Source of the DNA: Elusimicrobiota bacterium | GTDB taxonomy: Bacteria; Elusimicrobiota; Elusimicrobia; Elusimicrobiales; UBA9959 | Assembly (NCBI GenBank): GCA_003450815.1 | Contig: DMES01000042.1 | Location: 1-15,274, forward strand | Direction of reading: 5' to 3' | Length of the DNA stretch: 15,274 nt | Shown: positions 6,286 through 13,285 of the stretch, one piece after another | Numbering within the stretch: the stretch's first letter is position 1 | How the letters are laid out: every line of letters starts with the position of its first letter | The notes under the pieces: generated by a model | The model's input: only the letters and a program-made list of their open reading frames with translations | What the model was told of the DNA's origin: nothing | Database searches by the model: none | Position numbers and translations under genes: made by a program

Positions 6286-7931
6286 TTTATTTTCCCCATT
6301 ATCGCTTCCAAGTCCGCTTCGGGAGTGCTGATGGGCATTATATTGAATTTTTCAACAAGCACTTTAAGTACGGCCGGAGTAACAAAGGCGGGCAGTGAGG
6401 GGCCGAGCCTGATATTTTTTATACCCAGGTGCAACAGCGTCAGCAGTATGCAGACCGCCTTTTGCTCGTACCAGCTCAGCACCAGCGAAAGCGGAAGCTC
6501 GTTCACGCCTACATTGAAGGCTTTGGACAGCGCAAGGGCTACCTGTATGGCCGAGTAGGCATCGTTGCACTGGCCCATGTCAAGCAGACGGGGAATGCCG
6601 CCTATGTCTCCGAAATCCAGTTTATTGAAGCGGTATTTCCCGCAGGCAAGAGTGAGTATTATCGTGTCTTTTGGAGCAATTTCGGCGAACCTGGTGTAAT
6701 AATTGCGGCCCGGTTTGGCGCCGTCGCAGCCGCCGATAAGGAAGAAATGCTTTATTTTTCCGGTTTTCACCGCGTCTATCACTTTGTCGGCAACGCCTAT
6801 TACGGTGTTATGGGCAAAACCAACCATTATTTCTTTATTCTCTCCGTCAGCAGGAAAGCCTTCCGCTGCTAGCGCCGCGTCTATGGCGGGAGCAAAATTA
6901 TAGCCGGAGATATGTGTTACTCCAGGCCAGGCCACCCGGCCGGAAGTAAAGATCCGGCCTTTATAGTTTTCCGAAGGCCTTTGGATGCAGTTGGTAGTCA
7001 TAACTATCGCTCCGGGGAAAGCCGCGAATTCCTTTTGCTGGTTCTGCCAGGCTCCGCCGTAATTTCCGGCCAGGTGAGCATATTTTTTAAGGCCGGGATA
7101 GCCGTGCGCAGGAAGCATTTCCCCGTGCGTATATACATTGATGCCTTTCCCTTCGGTGGCTTTTAGAATCGCTTCCAGGTCTTTCAGGTCGTGGCCGGAA
7201 ACCAGCAGGCATTTGCCTTTAAGCGGAGTTATTCTTACCTTTGTGGGAACGGGGTGGCCGTACGCGTCTGTATTGGCTTTGTCCAGCAGTTCCATCACCA
7301 TCAGGTTTACCTCTCCGCATTTCATGGCGTAGCTGAAAAGTTCTTCAACCGACGGATCCTCTTTAGTCAGGAAATCAAGCGCTTCATGGAAGAACGCGTA
7401 AACCGAGTCGTTCTCAACGCCCAGTATCATGGCGTGGTCGGCGTAGGCGGCCATGCCCTTAAGGCCGAAAGTAAGAAGCGCGGCAAGCCCCGCCTTGTCG
7501 GCGCCCAGGTCACGGGTCCGTTTTTCAAAGCCGGCTATTTCAGCTTCCTTAAGCAGGGTGGAATAGTCTTCCGGCGCTTCCCACACCGCTGGGCCGGTTA
7601 GTTTTAGCGGAGATTTGTTCGTGCTTTCAAAAGCTTTGCGCAGGCCGGTTTTAATCGTCCGGCCTTTCGCTATAAGTCCGGCGACATTGTCGGAGTCGAA
7701 ATTCACATTCGTAACCATGGTAAAAAGAGCTTCCATCACAAATATATCGGCTTCCCTGTTCATTACCCCAATTTTTCGCAGCCTGTGGGCGTACATGGCT
7801 ATGCCTTTTACCTGCCACAGCAGGAGATCCTGCATTTTCGCGTTGCCGGCGTCTTTGCCGCAAACGCCCTGTATGGTGCAGCCTGTGCCTTTTGCCGTCT
7901 GCTCGCATTGGTAACAGAACATTTCGCTCAT
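6279..7931 (-). CDS. hcp: Hybrid cluster protein (hydroxylamine / NO reductase)
   Basis: This 550-aa cytoplasmic Fe-S enzyme was originally assayed as a hydroxylamine reductase and is now linked to NO reduction and protein S-nitrosylation. The N-terminal cluster motif C6-x2-C9-x8-C18-x5-C24 is the spacing found in anaerobes. The hybrid 4Fe-2O-2S cluster ligands are all visible: H247 (SGHDL), E271 (THGEM), C315 (TTNC), C402 (GGCDG), C430 (LACGKYRF), C455 (GQCND) and E489 with K491 (WYEQK). Length equals the usual family size. AAGGAG lies 5-6 nt before the ATG, and the start overlaps the upstream Rrf2 gene stop as ATGA, implying translational coupling and shared control from the Rrf2 promoter. 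No Hcr-type reductase is in the window, so the electron donor is unknown. Downstream the stop overlaps the DUF2400 start. Confidence 0.97.
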   Translation of the reverse strand: MSEMFCYQCEQTAKGTGCTIQGVCGKDAGNAKMQDLLLWQVKGIAMYAHRLRKIGVMNREADIFVMEALFTMVTNVNFDSDNVAGLIAKGRTIKTGLRKAFESTNKSPLKLTGPAVWEAPEDYSTLLKEAEIAGFEKRTRDLGADKAGLAALLTFGLKGMAAYADHAMILGVENDSVYAFFHEALDFLTKEDPSVEELFSYAMKCGEVNLMVMELLDKANTDAYGHPVPTKVRITPLKGKCLLVSGHDLKDLEAILKATEGKGINVYTHGEMLPAHGYPGLKKYAHLAGNYGGAWQNQQKEFAAFPGAIVMTTNCIQRPSENYKGRIFTSGRVAWPGVTHISGYNFAPAIDAALAAEGFPADGENKEIMVGFAHNTVIGVADKVIDAVKTGKIKHFFLIGGCDGAKPGRNYYTRFAEIAPKDTIILTLACGKYRFNKLDFGDIGGIPRLLDMGQCNDAYSAIQVALALSKAFNVGVNELPLSLVLSWYEQKAVCILLTLLHLGIKNIRLGPSLPAFVTPAVLKVLVEKFNIMPISTPEADLEAIMGKIKC

Positions 7932-8425
7932 ATTATCTCCTTTATTAATTTTTTAATATTTATGTCCATCACTTTTTTAAATTCCTTGTCGGCATCTGAG
8001 AGCAGATTCCCCAGCAGGCATTTTGACCTTTTGCAGTTATTTGCTTTCAGCAGGCATTTTGAAAAATCCGTTTTTCCGTCTATGGCCTCAAAAACATCTT
8101 TTAATTTGGCCTTTTCAGCTTTTGCTGAAAGGGTAAAGCCTCCCTTCGGGCCCCGCAGCGCCAGAACAAGGCCGGCGCGGCTGAGCCGCTGCATCACTTT
8201 ATTAAGATGATTGTATGAAACCCCAAGGTTTTCGGCCAGCTCCCGGGCTGAGCCCGGCTTGCCCCGCCCTTTTGCCGCCGCATACGTTACCGCTAAACTG
8301 GACTTGTGTCGCTTATCCGGGATTTCCGGGCCAAAAGAGCGGGGCTTGCCGCTGGAGCCGGCAAGATACGCTACTGCATGCAGCGCTATCACCGCGGCCT
8401 CTGAAATTTTTATTATGCTGTTCAT
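7928..8425 (-). CDS. Rrf2-family Fe-S transcription regulator (probable hcp regulator)
   Basis: This is a 165-aa DNA-binding regulator of the Rrf2 family (IscR/NsrR/RsrR relatives). The winged helix-turn-helix spans roughly residues 57-100 (ARELAENLGVSYNHLNKVMQ, then RGPKGGF in the wing). Three cysteines, C124, C131 and C136, form the typical ligand set for a 2Fe-2S or 4Fe-4S cluster. Gene order with hcp and a 4-nt ATGA overlap suggest an NO- or redox-responsive local regulator like NsrR, but the exact subfamily is inferred. A 29-residue segment (about 28-57) between the first helix and the HTH is not expected in the family and is encoded by a repeat-like 87-bp insert. The ATG at 8425 has AGGAT about 8 nt upstream and follows a consensus promoter, so the start is well supported. 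It is likely autoregulated through the overlapping palindrome. Confidence 0.92.
   Translation of the reverse strand: MNSIIKISEAAVIALHAVAYLAGSSGKPRSFGPEIPDKRHKSSLAVTYAAAKGRGKPGSARELAENLGVSYNHLNKVMQRLSRAGLVLALRGPKGGFTLSAKAEKAKLKDVFEAIDGKTDFSKCLLKANNCKRSKCLLGNLLSDADKEFKKVMDINIKKLIKEII
8250..8350. repeat. In-frame palindromic insert in the Rrf2 gene
   Basis: GAGCGGGGCTTGCC (8337-8350) and GAGCCCGGCTTGCC (8250-8263) are direct near-copies (12/14) offset by exactly 87 bp, or 29 codons. Just inside lie imperfect inverted repeats: 8330-8345 and 8261-8276 are complementary at 14 of 16 positions. The arrangement is that of a small palindromic insertion with a duplicated flank. Removing 87 bp would join the GKP codons on either side and restore a normal-length Rrf2 N-terminal region. 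Confidence 0.6.
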
Positions 8426-8455
8426 TTTTAATCCTGTGTTTCTTTAGTTATCCAG

Positions 8456-8481
8456 TATATAGGTACTAGTATACCAATATA
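8456..8481. promoter_or_regulatory. Candidate Rrf2 operator palindrome
   Basis: TATATAGGTA (8456-8465) and TACCAATATA (8472-8481) are inverted repeats with 9 of 10 complementary positions, separated by 6 nt. The palindrome overlaps the -10 box and part of the spacer of the Rrf2-hcp promoter, where a bound dimer would block RNA polymerase. Rrf2 proteins commonly bind A/T-rich dyads of about this size. The link to this particular regulator is inference. Confidence 0.6.
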
Positions 8482-8496
8482 ATCCAGATATGTCAA
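8468..8496 (-). promoter_or_regulatory. Consensus sigma-70-type promoter of the Rrf2-hcp operon
   Basis: On the minus strand a perfect -35 TTGACA (8491-8496) and a -10 TATACT (8468-8473) are separated by exactly 17 nt, with a TGG extension before the -10. Transcription should start near 8461, giving a leader of about 35 nt before the Rrf2 ATG at 8425. It is the best promoter in the window and drives Rrf2, hcp and probably the DUF2400 gene. Confidence 0.8.
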
Positions 8497-8518
8497 CGGG
8501 CTATTTGAAATCGGGGTA

Positions 8519-9613
8519 TTATGCAGTAGGTAGGTAAATGTAAAAAGCCGTGCCCTTGCCGGGTTCGCTTTTAGCCAGAATTTTTCCGTTATGATTTTCG
8601 ATTATGCCGTAGGCGGTGGAAAGCCCGAGGCCGGTGCCCTTGCCTTTGGGTTTGGTGGTAAAAAAGGGCTCAAAAATATGGCCGATAACTTCGGGGGGGA
8701 TGCCGCTGCCGGTGTCGGAAATAGTCAGTAGTGCGTATTCGCCGGCCTTCAAAAAGTGTACGGCGCCATCCGTCAGCGTGATATTCTCTGTTTTCAGGGT
8801 AAGCGTCCCGCCGTCAGGCATGGCGTCCCTGGCGTTAAGAAGGATATTTATTACTACCTGCTTCAGCTGTTCCGGGTCCGCTTTAGCGGTTTTCAGCTTT
8901 TCTTCCAGACGATAATCAAGTTTTATGCTGGCGGAAAGAGTTGTTTTAACCAGCGGGCGGATATCCGAAAGCATGGAATTCAAATCCATAGCTTTAATGA
9001 CAGAGTCGTGTCTGCGCGCAAAAATCAAAAGCTGCTTTATAAGTAAGGAATATTCTTTTGAGTTTTTTAATATCCCCTCAAGCAGCACGTGGTTGGTGGT
9101 GTTTTTCTTTGTGCTCTCAAGGACCACTTCGGTTGAGCCTATTACAATGGTAAGCAGGTTGTTAAAGTCGTGGGAAAGCTGTCCGGAAAGCAGGCCGAGG
9201 GCCTCCATTTTCTGGCTTTGCAGAAGTTGGCTTTCCAGCGTGAGCTCTTTGGTGATGTCACGGAGCGCCGCAAAAAAGTATTTTACCATGCCCGCGTCAT
9301 TTTTAACCGGGCAGACGCGCAGTTCCTCAGTATATTTTGAGCCGTCTTTGCGCCGGTTTATCAGCCTGCCGGACCAGGGGAGACCCGCTTTAAGCGTGTC
9401 CCACATGTCTTTATAGAATTCCGTGCTATGCTCGCCGCTTCTGAGTATGTTGGGTTTTCTGCCTTTGATATCCTCGTGCGAGTAACCGGTGAGTTTCTCA
9501 AAGGCCGGATTGACGTGAAGAATAATCCCGTCCGAGTCCGTTAAAAAAAAGGTTTCGTTGGTTTGCTTCATGGCGCTTAATAGCGCCCAGGAAATTTCTT
9601 CCGTGGCTTTCAT
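8519..9613 (-). CDS. Soluble PAS histidine kinase
   Basis: This 364-aa sensor kinase has no membrane segment or signal peptide, so it is presumably cytoplasmic. A PAS domain spans about 10-125. A HisKA domain has phospho-acceptor H148 in SGQLSHDFNN. The HATPase domain has its N-box at N260 (LLNARDAMPDGG), G1 at D300 (DTGSGIP), F-box FEPFFTTK and G2 GKGTGLGLS near 325-332, so it should be catalytically competent. It lacks a receiver, and no response regulator gene is adjacent, so the partner is unknown. Its PAS domain (NILRSGEHSTEFYKD, RRKDGSKYTEE) resembles that of the large hybrid kinase at 2054-5326, suggesting a common origin. It follows the diguanylate cyclase by 23 bp, so the two may be co-transcribed. 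The ribosome binding site is weak (GACGG). Confidence 0.92.
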   Translation of the reverse strand: MKATEEISWALLSAMKQTNETFFLTDSDGIILHVNPAFEKLTGYSHEDIKGRKPNILRSGEHSTEFYKDMWDTLKAGLPWSGRLINRRKDGSKYTEELRVCPVKNDAGMVKYFFAALRDITKELTLESQLLQSQKMEALGLLSGQLSHDFNNLLTIVIGSTEVVLESTKKNTTNHVLLEGILKNSKEYSLLIKQLLIFARRHDSVIKAMDLNSMLSDIRPLVKTTLSASIKLDYRLEEKLKTAKADPEQLKQVVINILLNARDAMPDGGTLTLKTENITLTDGAVHFLKAGEYALLTISDTGSGIPPEVIGHIFEPFFTTKPKGKGTGLGLSTAYGIIENHNGKILAKSEPGKGTAFYIYLPTA

Positions 9614-9636
9614 CCGTCATATTCTAGCAAAATATT

Positions 9637-10989
9637 TTATTTGCCTGTCGCGCTCCATTCCACTCTGTTCCTGCCGTCCTGTTTTGCCTTATAAAGGCTT
9701 TTGTCGGCTTTCAGCACAAGATCCCTGGCGGAAGACAGCAGGACCGAAGATGAAGTACCGCCCATGGATACGGTAATAGTGCCTTCAGGCTGGGTTTCCT
9801 GGCCCGGAAAGTCAGCAGAGAAAATGGTTTCCCTAAGCCTTTCAGCCACAAGTTTGCCTTGCACATCGTCGGAATCCGGCAGCAATACAACAAACTCTTC
9901 TCCGCCATAGCGCGCAAGCACGTCTGACGGCCTTATGTTTTCCCTGATCGTCTGCGTAAGGTGTTTAAGCAGGACGTTGCCCATCTCGTGGCCGTGGGTG
10001 TCGTTATAATTTTTGAAATGATCAATATCCAGCATCAGCACCGACAGCGGCCGCTTGTAACGGCGGGCCCTTTCAGTCTCGGCTTTTAAAACCTCCTGGA
10101 AATAGCGGAAGTTGTATGCGCCGGTCAAGGCGTCGGTAATGGTTTCTTTTACAAGGCGATCTTCTTTTTCCTTGAGCTGGCGCGTCATGTGGTTGAAGGA
10201 CTGCGTAAGTTTACCTACTTCGTCGTTTCCGGTCGGCGGTATTTCAAATGAGAGGTCTCCGTCTATCACCTTTTTTATTCCGCCAAGCAGCCTGTGCAGC
10301 GGCGTCAGCACCGAAAGAGCGAGCATTATGGTGAGTAAAAGGCTGGCTGCCGTTATAATGGCGCCAGACCAAAGAATTATGCTGCGGCTGCTGCGTGATG
10401 TTTCGGTTGACTGGACCTGGAGATTCTGGATGTCCTGTTTGCTCAGGTCGCAGATCCTGTCGCAAAGCGAATAAAGCTTTGCCAGCCGCGCTCTGCCGCC
10501 TGAGGAAAGTAGCACAAGTCTGGTCTGTTGCCGCGGCACCGAGCGCGCCCATTCGATCATTTTAAGTATGGATTCTTTTTCGCTCGGAATGCTGGCATTT
10601 GGCCCGGAAGAGATAAGCTTCTGCGCGTCCGCGAAATAGGCGTCGCTTTCCTTCAGGAGATCTTCCAGCAGTTCCACCACGACTTTTCCGGGGCTGAGTT
10701 TTTTCAGGTTTTCAATATGGTATTTCGCCTTTTCCTTCGCTTGGGGTATATCTTCCAGCAACTGCGCGTCTGAGGTGGCGATATATCTGAAAATCAGGTC
10801 GTCATAGAGAACCACCGCGTGTTTGAGCTCCATTGCGGAGTGCAGAATGGCCTGGCTTCGGGGGAGGTTTTCGCGAAGCAGCGCGGCCATGGTATTCTGG
10901 CCGCGCAGAACCGTAAACGCGTAACTTATGGTAAAAAGAACCGTTAGAAGCGCCGCCAGAAAAAATTTTACTTTAAGACTGATAGTCAT
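9637..10989 (-). CDS. Membrane diguanylate cyclase (HAMP-GGDEF)
   Basis: This 450-aa inner-membrane enzyme makes cyclic di-GMP from two GTP. Order: TM1 (about 5-25), a mostly helical periplasmic sensor region (about 30-200), TM2 (about 202-226), HAMP (about 228-280), then a GGDEF domain (about 290-445). Active-site features include DALTGAYNFRYF, the metal-binding LMLDIDHFKNYND and the catalytic loop GGEEF at 362-366. The inhibitory I-site RxxD (RPSD) lies five residues before GGEEF, so product inhibition is expected. The frame is open to a TTG at 11046, but the ATG at 10989 begins the natural MTISLKVKFFLAALL membrane anchor. GGAGG lies about 12 nt upstream, a long spacing, so the start is likely but not certain. 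The kinase gene at 8519-9613 follows. Confidence 0.92.
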   Translation of the reverse strand: MTISLKVKFFLAALLTVLFTISYAFTVLRGQNTMAALLRENLPRSQAILHSAMELKHAVVLYDDLIFRYIATSDAQLLEDIPQAKEKAKYHIENLKKLSPGKVVVELLEDLLKESDAYFADAQKLISSGPNASIPSEKESILKMIEWARSVPRQQTRLVLLSSGGRARLAKLYSLCDRICDLSKQDIQNLQVQSTETSRSSRSIILWSGAIITAASLLLTIMLALSVLTPLHRLLGGIKKVIDGDLSFEIPPTGNDEVGKLTQSFNHMTRQLKEKEDRLVKETITDALTGAYNFRYFQEVLKAETERARRYKRPLSVLMLDIDHFKNYNDTHGHEMGNVLLKHLTQTIRENIRPSDVLARYGGEEFVVLLPDSDDVQGKLVAERLRETIFSADFPGQETQPEGTITVSMGGTSSSVLLSSARDLVLKADKSLYKAKQDGRNRVEWSATGK

Positions 10990-11085
10990 AAATTTTAAAT
11001 TCCTCCCTAGTCCGGAACGCGGTAAATTAATTCTTGGCTCCAGCAAACCCGGTTTCGGACAGTATCTTTCTTTTTTACCCCAGTA

Positions 11086-11091
11086 ATTATA
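11086..11091 (-). promoter_or_regulatory. Possible -10 box for the diguanylate cyclase gene
   Basis: The minus strand reads TATAAT here, about 97 nt before the ATG at 10989. No convincing -35 hexamer is present at 16-18 nt, so this is a weak call based on a perfect -10 alone. Confidence 0.3.
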
Positions 11092-11109
11092 GTGTATTTT
11101 GCGCTCCGC

Positions 11110-11364
11110 AATAAACCATGTTTAAATTAATTTCATTTTGGGTAGCAGGCTTGAAAAATAATAATATATCAAGCACAGTATTTATGGAGGCAGCGCTTAT
11201 TAAGGATGGAGATGGTGGAAACCATCAAATACACTGCCCGGAGAAAGGAGTGAATTGCCTTGTCTCACAGGGATACGGAAGTTTGGTGTTTAGAAAAAAA
11301 GCTGGTATTGTTAAAGTGAAGTCGCCAGGAGTGCCGCGGCGGCTGAGCGGTGCCAAAGGTATAT
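11110..11364 (+). other. Gene-free leader with nested hairpins upstream of the TIGR04141 gene
   Basis: I see no recognisable gene between the divergent cyclase and the plus-strand TIGR04141 gene. The left part is A/T-rich. Several stems can be drawn: GCTTGA 11149-11154 with 11169-11174; GTATTT 11178-11183 with AAATAC 11227-11232; nested inside it GATGGT 11211-11216 with ACCATC 11221-11226, closed by a GGAA (GNRA) tetraloop; and GAGAAAGG with CCTTGTCTC across about 11231-11256 with one bulge. The order suggests a folded RNA, but it does not match the riboswitch classes I can recall (cyclic di-GMP, SAM, TPP, cobalamin). A 97-codon open frame from 11118 has no recognisable product. Confidence 0.4.
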
Positions 11365-13005
11365 ATGAAATTACATTTTTATCTGTTGCGGGACAGCATC
11401 TCTTCCATTGATGACGCCATTTCGAGGTCCGCCCTGGAAGGGTACGGCGAGCCTATCGAGCCAAGCCGGGCGCTTCCTTTTAAAGCGAAAGCGTTTGTCC
11501 GCATCTGCCCGTATTGCGACGCGCCGGAATCCATACGGTTTATCTCTTCGGCTTTCAGCGTTGAGTGCGAGAAGTACAAGAAAACAAATGTTTCCTGTAT
11601 TGTGTTTATTGAGGTGGACGGCCGTGTTTTTGTCCTGCCGTTTAACGCCAGGGGCGCGATAGCGCATGAAAACCTGGAACCGGGCTTCGGCTTGAAAGTG
11701 GTGGCCAATTCAATCGACTCCTGGCAGTTGAAGGCCGTAGACAGCATGAAGATAGATAACAATGTCATTCAGCGCAGGACGCAGTTGAGCAAAAACAGCG
11801 ACATGGACGACTTCGAGCTTGACACCTCCGTGAACTGGATACAGGCGATCACTGGGAAAACCGCGGACTGCGCTTTTGGCGGGACACTGGAAAGCGCTCC
11901 GGGAAAGACCAGGCTAAAAACATTACAGGGCAAAGACGCCCTCGCTTTCACCTTCAGCGAGGAGTTTGAGCGGGTTGGGGACCAGTGCCGGTTCCTGCTG
12001 GCCAGATTCCGTGAAGATAAGTACAAGGATAAGTTTAAATTCATAGACGAAATACAATTCCTGCCGTGTAAAGACCCGGTGATAGCGGCGCTTGAAGAGG
12101 ATTTGCGGGCCAGGCTGATTTCTTTTGATACCGACAGAGTTCATGTTGTGTATCCGGATCTGGCCGATGAGGTAAGCGCCGATAAGTTTAAGATCTCTTC
12201 AGGGCACGACTATGTATTTGTGGAGTATCTTTCCATAGCGCAAATTGCCGATTTCATGGAAAGGGCCGGGCTTGACGACTTTGAAACGGTTAAAATAACC
12301 GCCTGCGACGCTCAGGATCAGCCTGTCAGCGGGAAGTATACTCTGAAAGAGCTTTTAGTGGTGGAAATAGAGCGGGAAGGGACCGTTTATGTTCTTGCCA
12401 ATAACGCCTGGTGCAGGATTAATTCGCAGTATCTGGCGGAATTAAACGCGGCGGTGGATAAGATAAGCGATCTTACAGAAGAACTGGCGCTTCCGTCGAT
12501 GCTGAAAAAACAGTCCGCGAACGCTTACGCGCGAAAATATGAAGCCCCTGACGCCTATTACGAGCGCGTGGCACGCAAGCTGGACGCCCTAAAACTGGAT
12601 AAACCCCGTTTCCACCTGCCGAACGGCCAGAAAGTGGAAATAACCGATCTGCTTACAAAAGACAGCCGGTTCATCTGCGTAAAAAAAATGAACGATTCCG
12701 CGACTTTAAGCCATCTGTTCAGCCAGGGAAGCGTAGCCTCTTTTTTACTGGAAGTAAATGAAGCGTACAGGAGCGCGGTTCTTCGTCTTGCAACCGGGTG
12801 CTGGCCCGGTTTTAAATTAAAGGATAAGCCCTGCTTTGTCTACGCTATCGCGACCGAGAAGCCGGGCCCCCTGAGCCGGACACTGTTTTTCTTCAGTAAA
12901 ATCACGCTGTTGCTTCATGAGCGGGAAATAGCTTCACACGGGCATACCGCAGCTTTATGTAAAATCGGCATTAAGCCGGTGGATGACCTGCCTGGGGAAA
13001 AGTAA
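11365..13005 (+). CDS. TIGR04141/DUF6119-type sporadically distributed protein
   Basis: This 546-aa protein has no signal peptide or membrane helix. I recognise it as the TIGR04141 (DUF6119) type: N-terminal MKLHFYLLRDSISSIDDAI, a GFGLKVVANSID segment (about 107-118), RRTQLSKNSDMDDFELD (137-153) followed by WIQAITGK, a lysine/acid-rich middle, and the most conserved block VEITDLLTKDSRFICVKK (424-441) followed by SHLFSQGSVAS (449-459), then FFFSKITLL near 508. The biochemical function is not known to me. Members occur patchily across bacteria, which suggests transfer and possibly defence. The 424-441 block superficially resembles a degenerate PD-(D/E)xK nuclease core; this is inference. The frame opens at GTG 11350, but AAAGG lies 5 nt before the ATG at 11365 and the family starts with MKL, so 11365 is chosen. 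It stands alone on its strand, without a partner gene. Confidence 0.75.
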   Translation: MKLHFYLLRDSISSIDDAISRSALEGYGEPIEPSRALPFKAKAFVRICPYCDAPESIRFISSAFSVECEKYKKTNVSCIVFIEVDGRVFVLPFNARGAIAHENLEPGFGLKVVANSIDSWQLKAVDSMKIDNNVIQRRTQLSKNSDMDDFELDTSVNWIQAITGKTADCAFGGTLESAPGKTRLKTLQGKDALAFTFSEEFERVGDQCRFLLARFREDKYKDKFKFIDEIQFLPCKDPVIAALEEDLRARLISFDTDRVHVVYPDLADEVSADKFKISSGHDYVFVEYLSIAQIADFMERAGLDDFETVKITACDAQDQPVSGKYTLKELLVVEIEREGTVYVLANNAWCRINSQYLAELNAAVDKISDLTEELALPSMLKKQSANAYARKYEAPDAYYERVARKLDALKLDKPRFHLPNGQKVEITDLLTKDSRFICVKKMNDSATLSHLFSQGSVASFLLEVNEAYRSAVLRLATGCWPGFKLKDKPCFVYAIATEKPGPLSRTLFFFSKITLLLHEREIASHGHTAALCKIGIKPVDDLPGEK

Positions 13006-13200
13006 ACCGGACATCAAATATTTCGTCAGGACATCGGTACAAGTGTAGAGAGTAATTTTTACTTCCTTATTTGAGGGGTGATTATTCGTAAATAATCCTC
13101 AGGTCCTTTGATGTGCGAGGGTTACGGTGTGCAGTAAATTTGCGTTACAGGACGGGAGTAACTGCCCCGAGAAGATTAAAAGTACTCCCTGCGGACGTCT

Positions 13201-13248
13201 CATTCCCAAGCCCGGCGGCATCGCTATTGCGATTGCGAAAGTTTTAAT
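13201..13248 (-). pseudogene. Decayed copy of a signal-peptide coding region
   Basis: About 41 of 49 aligned columns match 14528-14576, the start of the secreted-protein gene on the same strand, with one single-base gap. Translated, the fragment reads IKTFAIAIAM, against MKTLVIAIAV in the intact gene. The start ATG has become ATT, and the frame departs from the gene soon after. I see no similarity in the bases that would encode the rest. It is either the remnant of a paralogue or a local duplication. Confidence 0.55.
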
Positions 13249-13253
13249 ATAAT
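13248..13253 (+). promoter_or_regulatory. Possible -10 box for the secreted barrel-like protein
   Basis: TATAAT lies 33 nt before the ATG at 13286. The best upstream hexamer at 17 nt is TATTGC, a poor -35. If used, part of this promoter comes from the decayed gene fragment just upstream. Confidence 0.3.
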
Positions 13254-13285
13254 ATCCATCAGACTTGCGCTATTTTGGGGGTATA

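Larger units (their letters stand above)
13006..13285. other. Intergenic region with hairpins and a decayed gene fragment
   Basis: There is no intact gene here. AGTAA-TTT-TTACT at about 13051-13063 and GATTATT-CGTA-AATAATC (13080-13097) are hairpins. ACATCAAA (13011-13018) and TTTGATGT (13107-13114) could close a larger stem. None is followed by a clear T-run, so a terminator for the TIGR04141 gene is only possible. The right part (13201-13248) is a degenerate copy of a signal-peptide coding sequence, listed separately. Confidence 0.5.

Noticed and set aside
9990..11046. Longer diguanylate cyclase starting from TTG at 11046
   Set aside because: The extension adds a polar stretch before the membrane anchor and lacks a good ribosome binding site. 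The ATG at 10989 begins directly with the expected TM1.
11140..11350. Cyclic di-GMP or other known riboswitch next to the cyclase gene
   Set aside because: The conserved cores of the cyclic di-GMP-I/II, SAM, TPP, cobalamin and glycine classes that I know are not present, and the leader is on the strand opposite to the cyclase.
11118..11411. 97-codon open frame upstream of and overlapping the TIGR04141 gene
   Set aside because: It overlaps the secure downstream start, has no good ribosome binding site and no recognisable motif. The region is better explained as leader or spacer.
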